Assembly (NCBI GenBank): GCA_964057225.1
Contig: OZ059894.1
Coordinates: forward strand, 10,550,131 to 10,614,130
DNA from: Auanema rhodensis
Lineage: Eukaryota > Nematoda > Chromadorea > Rhabditida > Rhabditidae
Direction of reading: 5' to 3'
DNA: 64,000 nt
The notes beneath the pieces are model-generated. The model searched no databases, had not been told where the DNA came from, and was given only the letters and a program-made list of their open reading frames with translations. Shown piece by piece: positions 53,112 to 63,457 of this stretch (within the stretch, counting starts at the first letter, position 1; each line of letters starts with the position of its first letter). The position numbers were made by a program, and so were the translations under genes.

Positions 53112-53498
53112 TTAATCATCAGCAGACCAAACTTCAGCTTGAGTTTGTTGTGGTTGATCTGAACTTTGTTCTCGATTTTCGTGAGGGCTCAAACTCTGAA
53201 AAAAATCCAAATCTCTAATTTAATAAAAAAAAATTGAGAAAGTGGTTTGATTGCAACATACTCGACCACTTCCTTGATCTGAATCATCATTTCTAGATGG
53301 CTGTTGTTTAGCCTGTTCTTCTTCTTCTTCTTCTAAAGCTTTCATCTGAAGTTGTGCTTCTTTTTGCATTTCTTGAAGTTTTTCCATAGTATATGTCTTC
53401 ATAGGTAAAAGTTTTGGTTTACAAAATATGGGAGCCCAATCTTCTTCTTCAAATATCATACAATCAGTATATGGTACCTTCTGAGTTAACTCTGCCAT
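53112..53498 (-). CDS. bbip-1: BBSome-interacting protein 1 (BBIP1/BBIP10)
   Basis: Two exons (53262-53498 and 53112-53195), joined across a 66-bp intron, encode 106 residues. The core IFCKPKLLPMKTYTMEKLQE and the following EMQKEA correspond to the hallmark CKPKLLPLKS-TLEKLEKMQ of BBIP1, a small BBSome subunit needed for BBSome assembly and ciliary membrane trafficking. A Glu/Gln-rich segment and a polar tail ending VWSADD follow. Human BBIP1 is about 92 residues, so the length fits. The start is the only Met upstream of the core, and a perfect X-box lies 150 bp upstream, matching ciliary-gene control. In nematodes expression is expected in ciliated sensory neurons (inference). Confidence 0.85.
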
Positions 53499-53646
53499 TT
53501 ATATCTAAAAACAAATATATTTTTAAAATATAAATGAAATACAAAGTTTAAACTTTAAAAAATGTTTAAATTGCTTATATATATATAGAGAGAATAAGGT
53601 TTGTTTTGAATGCTATACATGCATGCAAGCTGACATATAAAATTAC

Positions 53647-53660
53647 GTTGTCATGGTAAC
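53647..53660. promoter_or_regulatory. X-box (RFX/DAF-19 site) upstream of BBIP1
   Basis: GTTGTCATGGTAAC fits the C. elegans X-box consensus GTHNYYATRRNAAC at every position. It ends about 150 bp before the BBIP1 ATG, within the range usual for DAF-19 targets. Confidence 0.8.
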
Positions 53661-54623
53661 GTATAAAAAATTATTGATTGATATACGAAAATTTATATAA
53701 AATCATATATATTTTAAAAGAATACAATAATAAAAAGAAAAAAAAAGGAAATATATAAATAAATATTTATATATTTAGAAATAGCTTGAAAATTATTTGA
53801 ATGATGTATATAGTATGTATTATTAAATTATAAAATCAATAATAAATAATATCTTTTAAATTATTTTATTTATGAATATATATACAATTATAAATATTTA
53901 ATTAATTTTACATAATATTAATTAAAGAAATAAAATTATTAAAATTTGAATAATATGGATTTGTTTGTGAACGAAGCCAATAGCCAAGTAATTTTTTCTT
54001 ATCTCCTCTTATAAATTTGTTTTGTTGATTAATTAGAATTTTAAAAACTGAAATAAATAACTTAAAACTTTAAAAAATAAAGTTTGTAAGATGTAAGATT
54101 GAACTTGAAATGAAAGGAAATCTTAATAATTAATATAATGAAAATAATTAAAGCTGACTGGATTATACAGTTTATTCTTGAAAATATTCTTCTTTCTATG
54201 AATCTTCCATAATTGTTTCAGATATTACATGTACATAAATAGAAATATTAATAATATTTATGATTTTTTATTATAATTTGGTAATAATAATTGTTTTTCA
54301 TTAAAATATCTTTGTTTTTCAAATTATTAAAGTTCTAATTCACTAATATGTATGTATCTATTTGTTTTTTTTGTATTTAATATATAAAAGAAATAAAAAA
54401 TAATATTTAAAATATAGAAAGCATTGTAATGAAATGAAAATAATATACACATTTGATGAAATAAATTTTTTTTTAAAAAGAAAAAGTATAGAAGACATTT
54501 GATGTTGACAAATAATAGACAAATCTTTGTAAATATATAAGCAGTTCTTATAAAGAGATCATCATTTCAATGATTTTTATCTTTTTTTGGATTTGTTGTT
54601 GTTGTTGTTGTTGTCTTCAGAAG
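53661..54623. other. AT-rich intergenic region
   Basis: Extremely AT-rich, no gene seen. A (GTT)n tract at 54593-54614 lies just beyond the stop of the minus-strand four-TM gene, in its probable 3' UTR. Confidence 0.6.
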
Positions 54624-55477
54624 TTAGCTATGACTTTGACGACGACTTGGTTGTTCTGATATCAAAGGTCTGTTAGATGTTAGTGTATGTCTCTATAATA
54701 TATAAATATATAATAGATTACAGTATATTAAATAAATTTATCGTTTACCCTCTGTTTAGCATCATGTTCCATCTTTTCAAAAGCTACAAGATGCCATTTT
54801 AGACATCCACCAATCAAAAGAATAAATAACTGAAAAATAAAATAAATATTATAAAATTTAAAAAACTTTACCTCAATACATAGAACAATAACAAAGAAGA
54901 CAGTACCATATTGTTTCATCATTTCATCTTCTTTAACTATATTAATTATATTTTATATAAATTAGAAAAGAAAAAGAATTAAAACCTTGTCTATTCATTG
55001 ATATACCACTTGCATGTTTCTTATCATTTGATGGAAATATCATTAGAAATACAATAACAGAAGCTATTTTCAACATGATTCCAATAAACTTAAAAGAAAT
55101 TTTTGTTTAAAAAAAAAGAAAAAGAAAGAGAATACTTACAGCAACCATTATACATGGCCATTGATCTGAACGATTTTCTGTTTTAAATTTGAATAAAGCA
55201 AAAAATAAAAGAAATGTTGGAACAAAGAGTGACATGAGTGATATTGGATAAAACAGAAAAACGGGAAAGACGCTGACAAAGAGATAGAATAGTAATAAAC
55301 ATAGAACTAATCTCTGAAACAACTTTGAAATTAAAAAAAAAATTAAAATTAACTGACCGTCATATTAATTTTTCGTTGATCCATCATATTATGATTAGAA
55401 CTATGTGATACAGTTTTGCTAGCTCTTCGTTCATTTGTGGCATTTTCATCAACAGGTCGGGTATTGATGAATATCAT
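54624..55477 (-). CDS. four-transmembrane protein, possibly TMEM60/TMEM185-like
   Basis: Six exons (first three at 55358-55477, 55140-55313, 54986-55088) read in phase to about 203 residues. A polar N-terminus of 40 residues (MIFINTRPVDENATNERRAS) leads to four hydrophobic helices: LVLCLLLFYLFVSVFPVFLF, LMSLFVPTFLLFFALF, FIGIMLKIASVIVFLMIF and VFFVIVLCIELFILLIGG. A basic Ser/Arg-rich tail follows. Short loops and the LFVPTFLLFFAL pattern recall the TMEM60/TMEM185 group, but I am not certain. The start follows TTTTCAAG two bases upstream, compatible with trans-splicing. An in-frame upstream extension exists but is hydrophobic and less likely. Function unknown. Confidence 0.7.
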
Positions 55478-58388
55478 TTCTTGAAAACATATGTATATAA
55501 TGAAGAACAGAGAAAGTGAAAAGCTCAAGTTGAAAATCCAATACAACCTTCGGGTATCAAATTTAACTTTCACGAAATATGAAGAGAAAAAATACATGTT
55601 GATGATTAAAGATTATTTACTTTTTGAACAAAAATGTTTTTATTTTCAAGAAATTCAATTGAAAACTACACAAGTTTTGTGTTAAAAAAAGTAAAATAAA
55701 TCTTTATGAATGATAAATGATAAAGAGATTAAAGAATATATCATTAGTGTACTATAAGCTATTTCTAAAAATGACTGAAAGTTTGACAATTAAAACTTTT
55801 TTTCAACGAATTCAACAAAAAAGAAATTCAATACTATTTACTATATAGATTTGTGCTCTTATTTTATTGTGATGATCACTAGAAAACAGAAAAAAATTGA
55901 CTCAAACACTAGATGAATACAGGAAGTGGGTCGAGTATTTTGGAATTTCAAATGAAACATCAAAGACAAGCTTTGTCTAAGTTTACATCGAAAATAGGAA
56001 AAACTTAAGAAGAAGATATGTAAAAGAAGAATCATTCAAATAAGTAGAAAAGAGCCAAATTTAAAAAATGAAATATGAAATATAGTATAAGATATTAGAA
56101 ATTAAAGTACTTTTATGCTATTTTTTTGGTTTTTTCAAAATGAATACGACTAAGTTGTTTAGAAAGCTGTTGTTGTTTTATCATAAAAGATCTGACCAAT
56201 TGAAAAAAATATAAATATTTTAGTAGTTTTAGTTGAAAAAAAATGGAATAGACACGGGGACAACTGCTTTATGGATACAATGAGAGAGGGTGAGAAAGAA
56301 AAAAGGGAGAAGCCAACTGAATTCATTGTTGTCCCAGCTTATCGCACTACCACGCACTTTAAGATTTAACAAGAAAAAGAGGATCCATTAAAAGAAACGC
56401 TAAAATTAAAACCTGGCTGCATCAAATTTGAAGTTTTTAAGGGGAAAAAAGCAAAATAGATGATGAAAAACGAGTCATCATTCATAATTTATTGCTGGTA
56501 TTGTTGGTTTTTGACATAAGAATTAGATGAGTGAGCTGTCTGGATTAGATGAAAATTTTGAAATACGAAGGTTAAAAAGAGAAGAATAAGACGAATTGTA
56601 TTGAACATATCTTTCTGATTATTAAGAAATGTTATTCAGATCTCATGATGAGCCCAGATGGATCATTTTAAATCATTTATTGCCTTTTTTTATCTGGACA
56701 TCTGCGGATATGTCGTATGTAATATACAAATATATTTAACTAGAAAGCAATAAGTATAAGAAAAGTACAAATTATTTTTAAAATTTCTTCAACATTAAGA
56801 TATAGATATGCTTTTAACATATTTAACTTGATTAAGAAGTTTTTGCTGTGATGTTTGAACACATGAAAATGAAGTTGTGACATGGCGTGTGGAGAGCACA
56901 GCTGACTTATTCTTCTGCTCATGACGTATCAGAACAAGGCATTTCCGAAACGATTAAAAACCTTTTTGTATATGTGTGATGAAGTTGAAGCCGATAAGCT
57001 CAGTAGATAGGTAGGTAAGTTGGTCGGCTAAAAACTTAAATACGAACAAACTCTTAATGGTTGTTGAAATCGGTAAATTCTGTTGTAAACCACTCAGGAT
57101 CGCTTGCTGTGAAGATATTAACAAATGGATAATCGAGTATGAGGGGTAAATCTTTTAGTGAAAAGTTGTCTGAGTAGTGAAAAGAAAGGAAACAGTCAAT
57201 TGAACGGAAAACACAACTGTCTTATTTAAAGATGTCCAAGAATCTTATTGTAAATCAAGAATGGTGTAAGATATTGAACTCTGCTAAACCTTTCCTTCAC
57301 TTGTACAATCATCTTCATAATTTGCTATAAACTAATGAAATTTATAGTTAATGAACATGAAATACGTGAGGTCTGGAAAAAACTGCTCCAACAAGATAAT
57401 ATTCAGCTTTCTCAGAAGAACAAGATATAAGACATGTCACTCAGGGAATCTCAAGGTTCCGCGTGATATATGCCTGATTCATAATCAAAGGCTTTTTCAG
57501 GTTCATCACTTAGTCCAACTGATGAGGCGTAATCCGGAAAACAGCTGACGACATTCCTCCTTGAACTGATAAGAGCAGGCGAGAAGCAACAATGATCGAG
57601 AAGGATATACAAGAGACAAGGTAGTAGAGATATAGAAAAAATGACAAAGAGAGAGGGAAATGCGAGAAGGTTAAGCCACAAAGAGATGGAAGAGTGGAAA
57701 TAATGATGAAGCTCTTTGTCAATGTTGCATTGCAAAATGAAGAAAAAAGCCCAAAAAAGCCCAAAAAAGGTCAAAGCCAACAAAAAACAATGGTATTATA
57801 ATGATTAGAAGCTTTTGAATACAAAATTTATTATTGAAAAGATATTAAATGTAGAAAATTTTGAAAATAATTGAGTGGGTGGGTACGCATAATTGGAAGA
57901 ACAATATGGTTTTCATATCCAAAAGAAAATAGAAAGAATAAAATTATCTAGAATAAATATGATTTTATGAAGATGAAACTAAAAGAATAAGAAAGTTAAA
58001 AGAAAAATAAGAAGATGATAGTAGTTCAAAGAAATATTTCTTATTGCTTTCAGTAAGATGGGATCTTTAGATCTTTTAACTTCCTTTAGCAACAGAGTTC
58101 CAGTTGACATCATGACCTAATTGGAGTATTCAGTAAGTTGTCCAGTTACTCCCTACTGCTTTTAACTTTAAAATCCTCAATTTTCATACATTATAGAAAA
58201 AATTTAGTGACAGTGATTGTTGACATCGGAACACAAATATACACAAATATATAATCACGAAAGGCTACTGTTGTATTCAAATCAAATTTCATATAAATAA
58301 CATTCTAACCTTAAAATATATTTTAATAATAAATAATAATAATAATAATAATACATTCTCTAATAAATATTAAAATAAATCAAAATAT
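55478..58388. other. intergenic, no supported gene
   Basis: 2.9 kb, A+G-rich on the plus strand. Frames at 56740-56922 and 57351-57783 have no recognisable features. An (AAT)n tract lies near 58325-58350. Confidence 0.55.
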
Positions 58389-59057
58389 CTAAAAAAATAA
58401 AAAAATACTGGACAAGGTAAATGCAGTGAAAGCAATACTCTGTGAGCTTACATTGCACATAAATCCTTTGCAGAAGCATTCCGTCATATATTCTACTTCA
58501 GCTCTAAACTTCTGATATAGAGAGAAGAAAATAATAATGAAGGAACCTATGCGAATAATCATCAGGAGTTTGAAAGCAACGGTTGTCTGTTGGTGAATTG
58601 TGATGTTCAGGATCAAGCATTCGATCATAACATCCGCGTAAAACACTAACTTCTATATTTCCTGGAACAAACAAAAAGTTTGAAAGAAAAAACGATTTTA
58701 GATCTACGAAACCATTCGGCAATATAGTTGAAGAAGTCCATTTATAGCAATAGCCTTTACAAGCAACAGCTATTTTATCTGCATATACCCTAATAGGATC
58801 AAGAATGCAAGCTAAAGGTGCATGAGGAGGTTGATCAATGATACTCAAGTTCTAAAGTAAATCTTCAAATTTTTTTCTAAACATTCAAAATTAACCAACT
58901 TTCAATCCCGGAATTCTGTCAACGTAATAATTCCAATTGTTATTACTCATACATGAAAAGCATTCAGCTTAATATAAATAATAAGTTTGATTAATCAAGA
59001 ATTATTACCTGAGGTGTGAACTATATTAAAAGCGAAAACAAGAAAAATGAGAAGCAT
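58389..59057 (-). CDS. GPI-anchored Ly6/uPAR-like (LU domain) protein
   Basis: Five exons (59009-59057, 58900-58967, 58713-58851, 58547-58661, 58389-58503) sum to 486 nt, 161 residues. Signal peptide MLLIFLVFAFNIVHTS is followed by AECFSCMSN. Ten cysteines are visible in the spacing of an LU (three-finger) domain: CFSC at the start, ACIL, ACKGYC, RGC, RC, and the terminal ECFCKGFMCN, whose CN ending is diagnostic. The hydrophobic end (IAFTAFTLSSIFLFF) is a GPI-attachment signal. Nematode members (ODR-2/HOT and QVR-like families) act at neuronal surfaces, some modulating channels; a role here is inference. Exon 3 must end at 58713 rather than at the nearby alternative donor to keep the frame. 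Confidence 0.82.
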
Positions 59058-59586
59058 GATGATAATGATGATGCTGATGCTGATGATATGAATAAAAATA
59101 ATCAATCACTTTTCAAATTGTAAAGAAATTCGATAATATTATAGTCGATGAAGGCTGGTTCGTGGGCTCGTTCGAATACTAAAGAGGATCACAAAGTGAA
59201 AAAAGAGAAAATGGAAATATAGAGAGCAAGAGATAGAATCCAGGTGATGAGTCAGATACTTGGCCTTTCTTTCACGCATTCTTCTTTCTTTACATTATAA
59301 GGATTTATTTTATTTATTTTATCTTCGGATCATAAGGAAAAGTCAATAGTATAAATGTTTTATGTTATTCTCTTCTATTCATATTTATAAAAAATTATTA
59401 AATGAAACTAAAACTGAAAATAAAAATAAAGTTTTAACTTTGAAATTACTAATTTAGAAGAAAAAAATTTAAATATTATACGTCATATTCACGTGGGTAT
59501 GAATCATTGATATTAATTCAAACACTCACACGGTTGTACAAATATAAACAATAACGTATTCTTTCAACAATCTAATTCCTGGTCAA

Positions 59587-59945
59587 AGTATTTTCGACAA
59601 TACCAATAACTAATTTTTTCTTTTTGGATTATATCAACGATGTATCGAACATTTAGAATGGTATCATCATCACTGGTCTCACCGTATCCTGTTCATCATC
59701 AGATAAATACTAAGCGGACTGTCCTATATTTGATGAATGAATGTAGATGTCTCTGTGGTCTTAACATCGGTTCCGTGGTGTAGCGGTTAGCACTCAGGAC
59801 TTTGAATCCTGCGACCCGAGTTCAAATCTCGGCGGAACCTACGTTTTACCTTTTTGAATTGATAGCAGCATTATATTAAAAATATATTTTTGGTTATTAT
59901 TTCAGTCTTAACTAGTATATAGTATTTTCGACAATGCCAACAACT
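59587..59945. repeat. 25-bp direct repeats flanking the tRNA
   Basis: AGTATTTTCGACAATACCAA plus TAACT at 59587-59611 recurs at 59921-59945 with two substitutions. The tRNA-Gln gene lies between the two copies. Confidence 0.7.
59769..59840 (+). tRNA. tRNA-Gln (anticodon TTG)
   Basis: A 72-nt cloverleaf. The acceptor arm GGTTCCG pairs with CGGAACC, followed by discriminator T. The D arm contains TAGCGGTTAGCA. The anticodon stem CAGGA/TCCTG encloses loop CTTTGAA with TTG at 59802-59804. The T arm reads CCCGAGTTCAAATCTCGGC. No intron; A and B box promoters are intact. It decodes CAA (Gln). Confidence 0.96.
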
Positions 59946-60168
59946 ATTCAACAACATCAAGATAGTCAAAAACTAATCGAAAGCTGAGAAACAAAAAAGA
60001 TTTCTTTTCTTTTGGAAGTTCATTTAACATGAATTAGCAGATCTTTATTATCTTACCCACAACTTCTTTCCATATTTTCATCTCATAAACACATAAATAC
60101 ATGAAACCTTTATTTATACAGTGCAACAGTAACAACATAACAACGATTTTCAACAATGAAACGGTTAA

Positions 60169-62638
60169 TTATTCTTCATCTTCATCAGCAGCCTTGCTCT
60201 TCTTCTTCTTCTTCTTTGGCTTCTCAACAACTTCTTCCTCTTCCTCTACTGGTTCAGCAGCTCTCTTGACAGCCTTCTGTAAATAACTCCATTTCTAACG
60301 TTCCAAAATGATAAAAACAGGTCGCATAAAGAAACGGTCAGAATTGGGAATGATATCGCATGTTTGCGAATCGGAAATCAAGTAAGTGATAGAAATCCGG
60401 ATTAGAGACATGCTAACTGCAGATAAATAGTAATGTACTTACAAGTTCCTCTTCTTCTTCGTCAACCTTCTTGGCTTTCTTAGCTGCCTTCTTCTTCTTT
60501 TTAAGAGCCTTTACTTGAGCTTCCTTGGCTTCTTCCTGAGCCTTGGCCATCACATCAATATTTTTCTGTGGAATGTCTCCGGTTTCGAAATATTTCAGTC
60601 TCTCTTCAACTTGAGCCTTGAGGTGCTCTCCGAATGTGGTAACAGGAACCTAAAACGAAGGAATTAGTTCGTTTTACAAAAACTGTATGTGGGATACATA
60701 TCGAACGATCACTCTATTAATTAGTCGTGACCGTTGTCTGATGGTCGCTATACTTTTCCTTGCCTCAGACCAGGTGTCATGCATTTAAAGCAAGCCACCC
60801 CGGCTTAATATACAAGGATGATAAAAAACGAAAAGCAGCATACCTCTGAGAAACAATCGATTCTTGCAGCGATTGAGCACTTGTTAGCAAGGAATCTTGA
60901 AATTCTTCCCTTGTTCTTAGCAGAAGCACGTCCAATGAAGGAGGAATGGAACAAAAGACCATATTTTGGAGTGGCAGCTAAAGCAAAAGATAAATAAGTA
61001 GAACTGCATCATTAATGCTTACATCTTGTCTTTAAAGCTCTGAACAATGCCTTTTCAGCTCCTAGGATCTGAACAGTGGAAGCCGGGTACTTTGAAAGGT
61101 TAGTAAGAGATCCAGCATGAGAGATCAAGCGAGCTCCGACTTGCTCTCCGATGAGAGCACTAAGAGATGGAGCGCAACTGTTCATTCGGTCCTTAATATA
61201 CTCATGAAGCTGGTGACGGTACTCGGTAAGTTCAGCAACTCTGTTAGCAAATCTAAAATACAAAAATTAGAAGAAGAAAGATCTAAATTTTAACTGTGGG
61301 ATACATATCGAACGATCACTCTATTAAATAGTCGTGACCGTTGTCTGATGGTCGCTATACTTTTCCTTGCCTCAGACCAGGTGTCATGCATTTAAAGCAA
61401 GCCACCCCGGCTTAATATACAAGGATACAAGCAAAATAATTCCCTTAAGAAACTTGCCTTTCAATGTTAATCAAATCCAACTCTGAGATGTCCATACCAC
61501 AGGATGTTCTTGCGGCTTCAACAATTTCAGCAGCCTTCTCTTCATCACCATCAACAATCTCAGTGATCTTGGCGAGCATTTCCTCGTTGTCGGCAATGGT
61601 GCTTCTATCAAGGATAGTAACAGCAAGGCGAGCATATTTGTATTGATCAGGTGCAATTCTGAAGAGCTCAGGGAACGAATAAGAATACCTAAAAAAAATA
61701 AGTTTTAGAAAGATGCTATTTTCAAAGTTTTACCATTCACGGATTCTCATACCGAAGAGGTTAATATCCTTATCAAGCTGATCGAGAAGAGCAATAGATT
61801 GGATAACCATGTTATCGACTCTGTGGACATCGAATTTAACCTTGAACAAAATCTCAATTAAGTACAGCATTTTTTAATACCTTAGATCTAGAATAACTGT
61901 GTCCAAGAGAAAGTTGAGCCTTGGCGAGAGAGTGATGGGGGAGAGACTTGGCCAAATACTCGAAATGGACGCGGATTCCTCTGAGAATCTAAAAAAATTT
62001 CGAAACTATGGCAATTCGTCTTCATCGGTGCATTAATTTCAGCCGGAAATTTAACACACCTCGGTAATAACGCCACCAAAAACTAGCTTTAAATCAGGAA
62101 TCGCTTCAGTAAGCGATCCCGCTAGTTTAGAATCATTAATTCCTAACACTACTTTCTTCTTTTTCTTTGGGAGGTTGCTTTCAAGAAAAGCAACTAAATC
62201 AGGATGAGCAAGTCCTACACAGCTCAGAATGAAATATCAAAAAAAAAGACAAACTTCTTACCTTCAGAGAGAGAGTTACAGTTTTCCAAAGCAGCTTCAG
62301 TGTTCTTGAATGGATCAAAAGAAGCAAGCTTCACAATACCAGAGAATTTTCCACCATCGGCAATAGCGGAATCAACCTAAAATGTTTTGCAATTATATAT
62401 TTTGATCAAATTACTAAATTCATTCAATTAAAATTAGAAATTGCAAACTAATGTAGCATACGTACGAATCGTCAAGGATTTTAGCCACCAGACCGGGATA
62501 CCAGCATGCGAATTTTAAAAAAAAGAAAAGAAATAATACCTCTGGAATGATCAATCCTGCATCTTCAAATTCCTTAACTTTAAGAAGGGCATATCCTACA
62601 GCGTGCTCGTAGAGCACATAATGAGGAACTTCGGACAT
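60169..62638 (-). CDS. nol-56: NOP56, box C/D snoRNP core protein
   Basis: About ten exons run from the ATG at 62638 to TAA at 60169. Blocks in order are [72 protein letters not shown], the NOP domain [58 protein letters not shown], and a C-terminal KKKKK/EEEE tail. This matches NOP56, not NOP58: there is a VPVTTFGEH block and a Lys/Glu tail ending [13 protein letters not shown]56 scaffolds box C/D snoRNPs that guide 2'-O-methylation of rRNA in the nucleolus. Introns following the exons ending DLINIE and RIDCFSE each contain an H/ACA-like RNA. Host-gene status for snoRNAs is conserved in animals. Confidence 0.96.
60358..60413 (-). ncRNA. structured hairpin in last NOP56 intron, possible H/ACA half
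   Basis: On the gene strand GCATGT pairs with ACATGC (ends of the interval), and inside AATCCGG pairs with CCGATT around a loop, leaving an internal pocket. An ATATCA (fits ANANNA) follows 3' of it. A second stem (TTCTGA/TTAGAA) exists downstream, but the only ACA overlaps the splice acceptor, which argues against a normal H/ACA RNA. Confidence 0.25.
60685..60819 (-). ncRNA. H/ACA-type snoRNA, intronic copy 1
   Basis: A 135-nt RNA on the NOP56 strand. The 5' hairpin has a basal stem TCCTTG/CAAGGA and an upper stem CCGGGGTG/CACCTGG (one bulge) around an internal pocket. H box AAAGTA (fits ANANNA) follows. The 3' hairpin has upper stem AACGGTCAC/GTGATCGTT. The ACA box (60688-60690) sits three bases from the end. 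The intron is about 190 bp, against 45 bp for most introns here. It would be processed from the debranched NOP56 intron and guide pseudouridylation; the target is not known. Confidence 0.75.
61292..61426 (-). ncRNA. H/ACA-type snoRNA, intronic copy 2
   Basis: Same length as copy 1 without gaps, with a single substitution (61328 versus 60721) in the apical loop of the 3' hairpin. All stems, H box and ACA box (61295-61297) are intact. Similarity stops at the predicted RNA ends on both sides. It lies in the NOP56 intron after the exon ending DLINIE. Confidence 0.75.
62449..62509 (-). ncRNA. candidate structured RNA in NOP56 intron 1
   Basis: GC-rich insert in an otherwise AT-rich 160-bp intron. 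GCATGC pairs with GTATGC to form a basal stem directly followed by T-ACA-TTA, as at an H/ACA 3' end. The upper stem is weak and there is no room for a 5' hairpin. Low confidence. Confidence 0.25.
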
Positions 62639-63457
62639 GGTTAACGCACCCTAGAAGACTCAGCATAATTCCTTCTTAATTTAAAAGTAAAAATACACAC
62701 AAATGCCCAAAATCAAAAATAGTCACAATATTTTGCGTTTGTTACGGTAGGCGGTTCGCCGCGAGACCTATAACTGATTTAACATTATGATTAAAACTAG
62801 GTCAGGTACCTTTAATAGTGCTTATTTTATTGCTAATGGGAAGATTTGGATGTAAAGATTACGCTTTGATTATAATATATATTTTGTTTATTCAAAGTAT
62901 AAAAATATCAAACAGGAACTAGGATCACAATGTTTTCAAAAGTTTTTTATAAGAGAAATTACATAGATCAAAGTTATATTAATTATAGTATTTTGGAAAT
63001 ATTTTTTGGTTTGATTAGGATTTAAAATTATATTTAGATGATTGAGGTTTTGAAGTAATTTTTAAAATGCGAATTATACATTTTAAACTATGACGTCGGT
63101 ATTTGATTTAGCGTCAATGATTTCATTGGAGTTTTCAACCTTGTGTGCAGATAGCACGCACATTTGTCATTTCTTATCGTGTTTTGGGGTAAGTAAACTT
63201 CTAGAGAAATATTTTTGGGCTCAAACTCCACTTTCAGTATTAAAGCTGATAGACACATGTTGTCAAAGTTCTTCATTAACAGGCAAAAAAGGCTGTCTGC
63301 ACGTGTTCTAAAGATATCAAAGGAGAGCAAATGTGATAATGAATAGCTTTAAAGGAGAGAAAATAAATCATTTTTCTTCCGATAAGGAGAGTAGAAACAT
63401 TGTATTCTGAATTCTCTCTTGAATCTACATAATTTTCAATACATTCTATAGTGTGAT
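62639..63457. other. upstream of NOP56 and lipase; possible small gene at 63100-63346
   Basis: The first 150 bp upstream of NOP56 contain GC-rich GGCGGTTCGCCGCGAG, a plausible promoter. At 63190-63235 a textbook 46-bp intron (gtaagt to tttcag) would join an upstream stretch (ARTFVISYRVLG) to IKADRHMLSKFFINRQKRLS, ending in TAG at 63346. No upstream start was found and no family is recognised, so I do not call a CDS. Confidence 0.35.

Noticed and set aside
57451-57783. 110-codon minus-strand frame with hydrophobic stretches
   Set aside because: Overlaps an equally long frame in another phase, purine-tract composition, and no start context or family resemblance.
58662-58712. Alternative donor at 58707 for exon 3 of the Ly6-like gene
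   Set aside because: It gives an immediate stop in the next exon; the donor five bases earlier in the transcript keeps the frame and the cysteine pattern.
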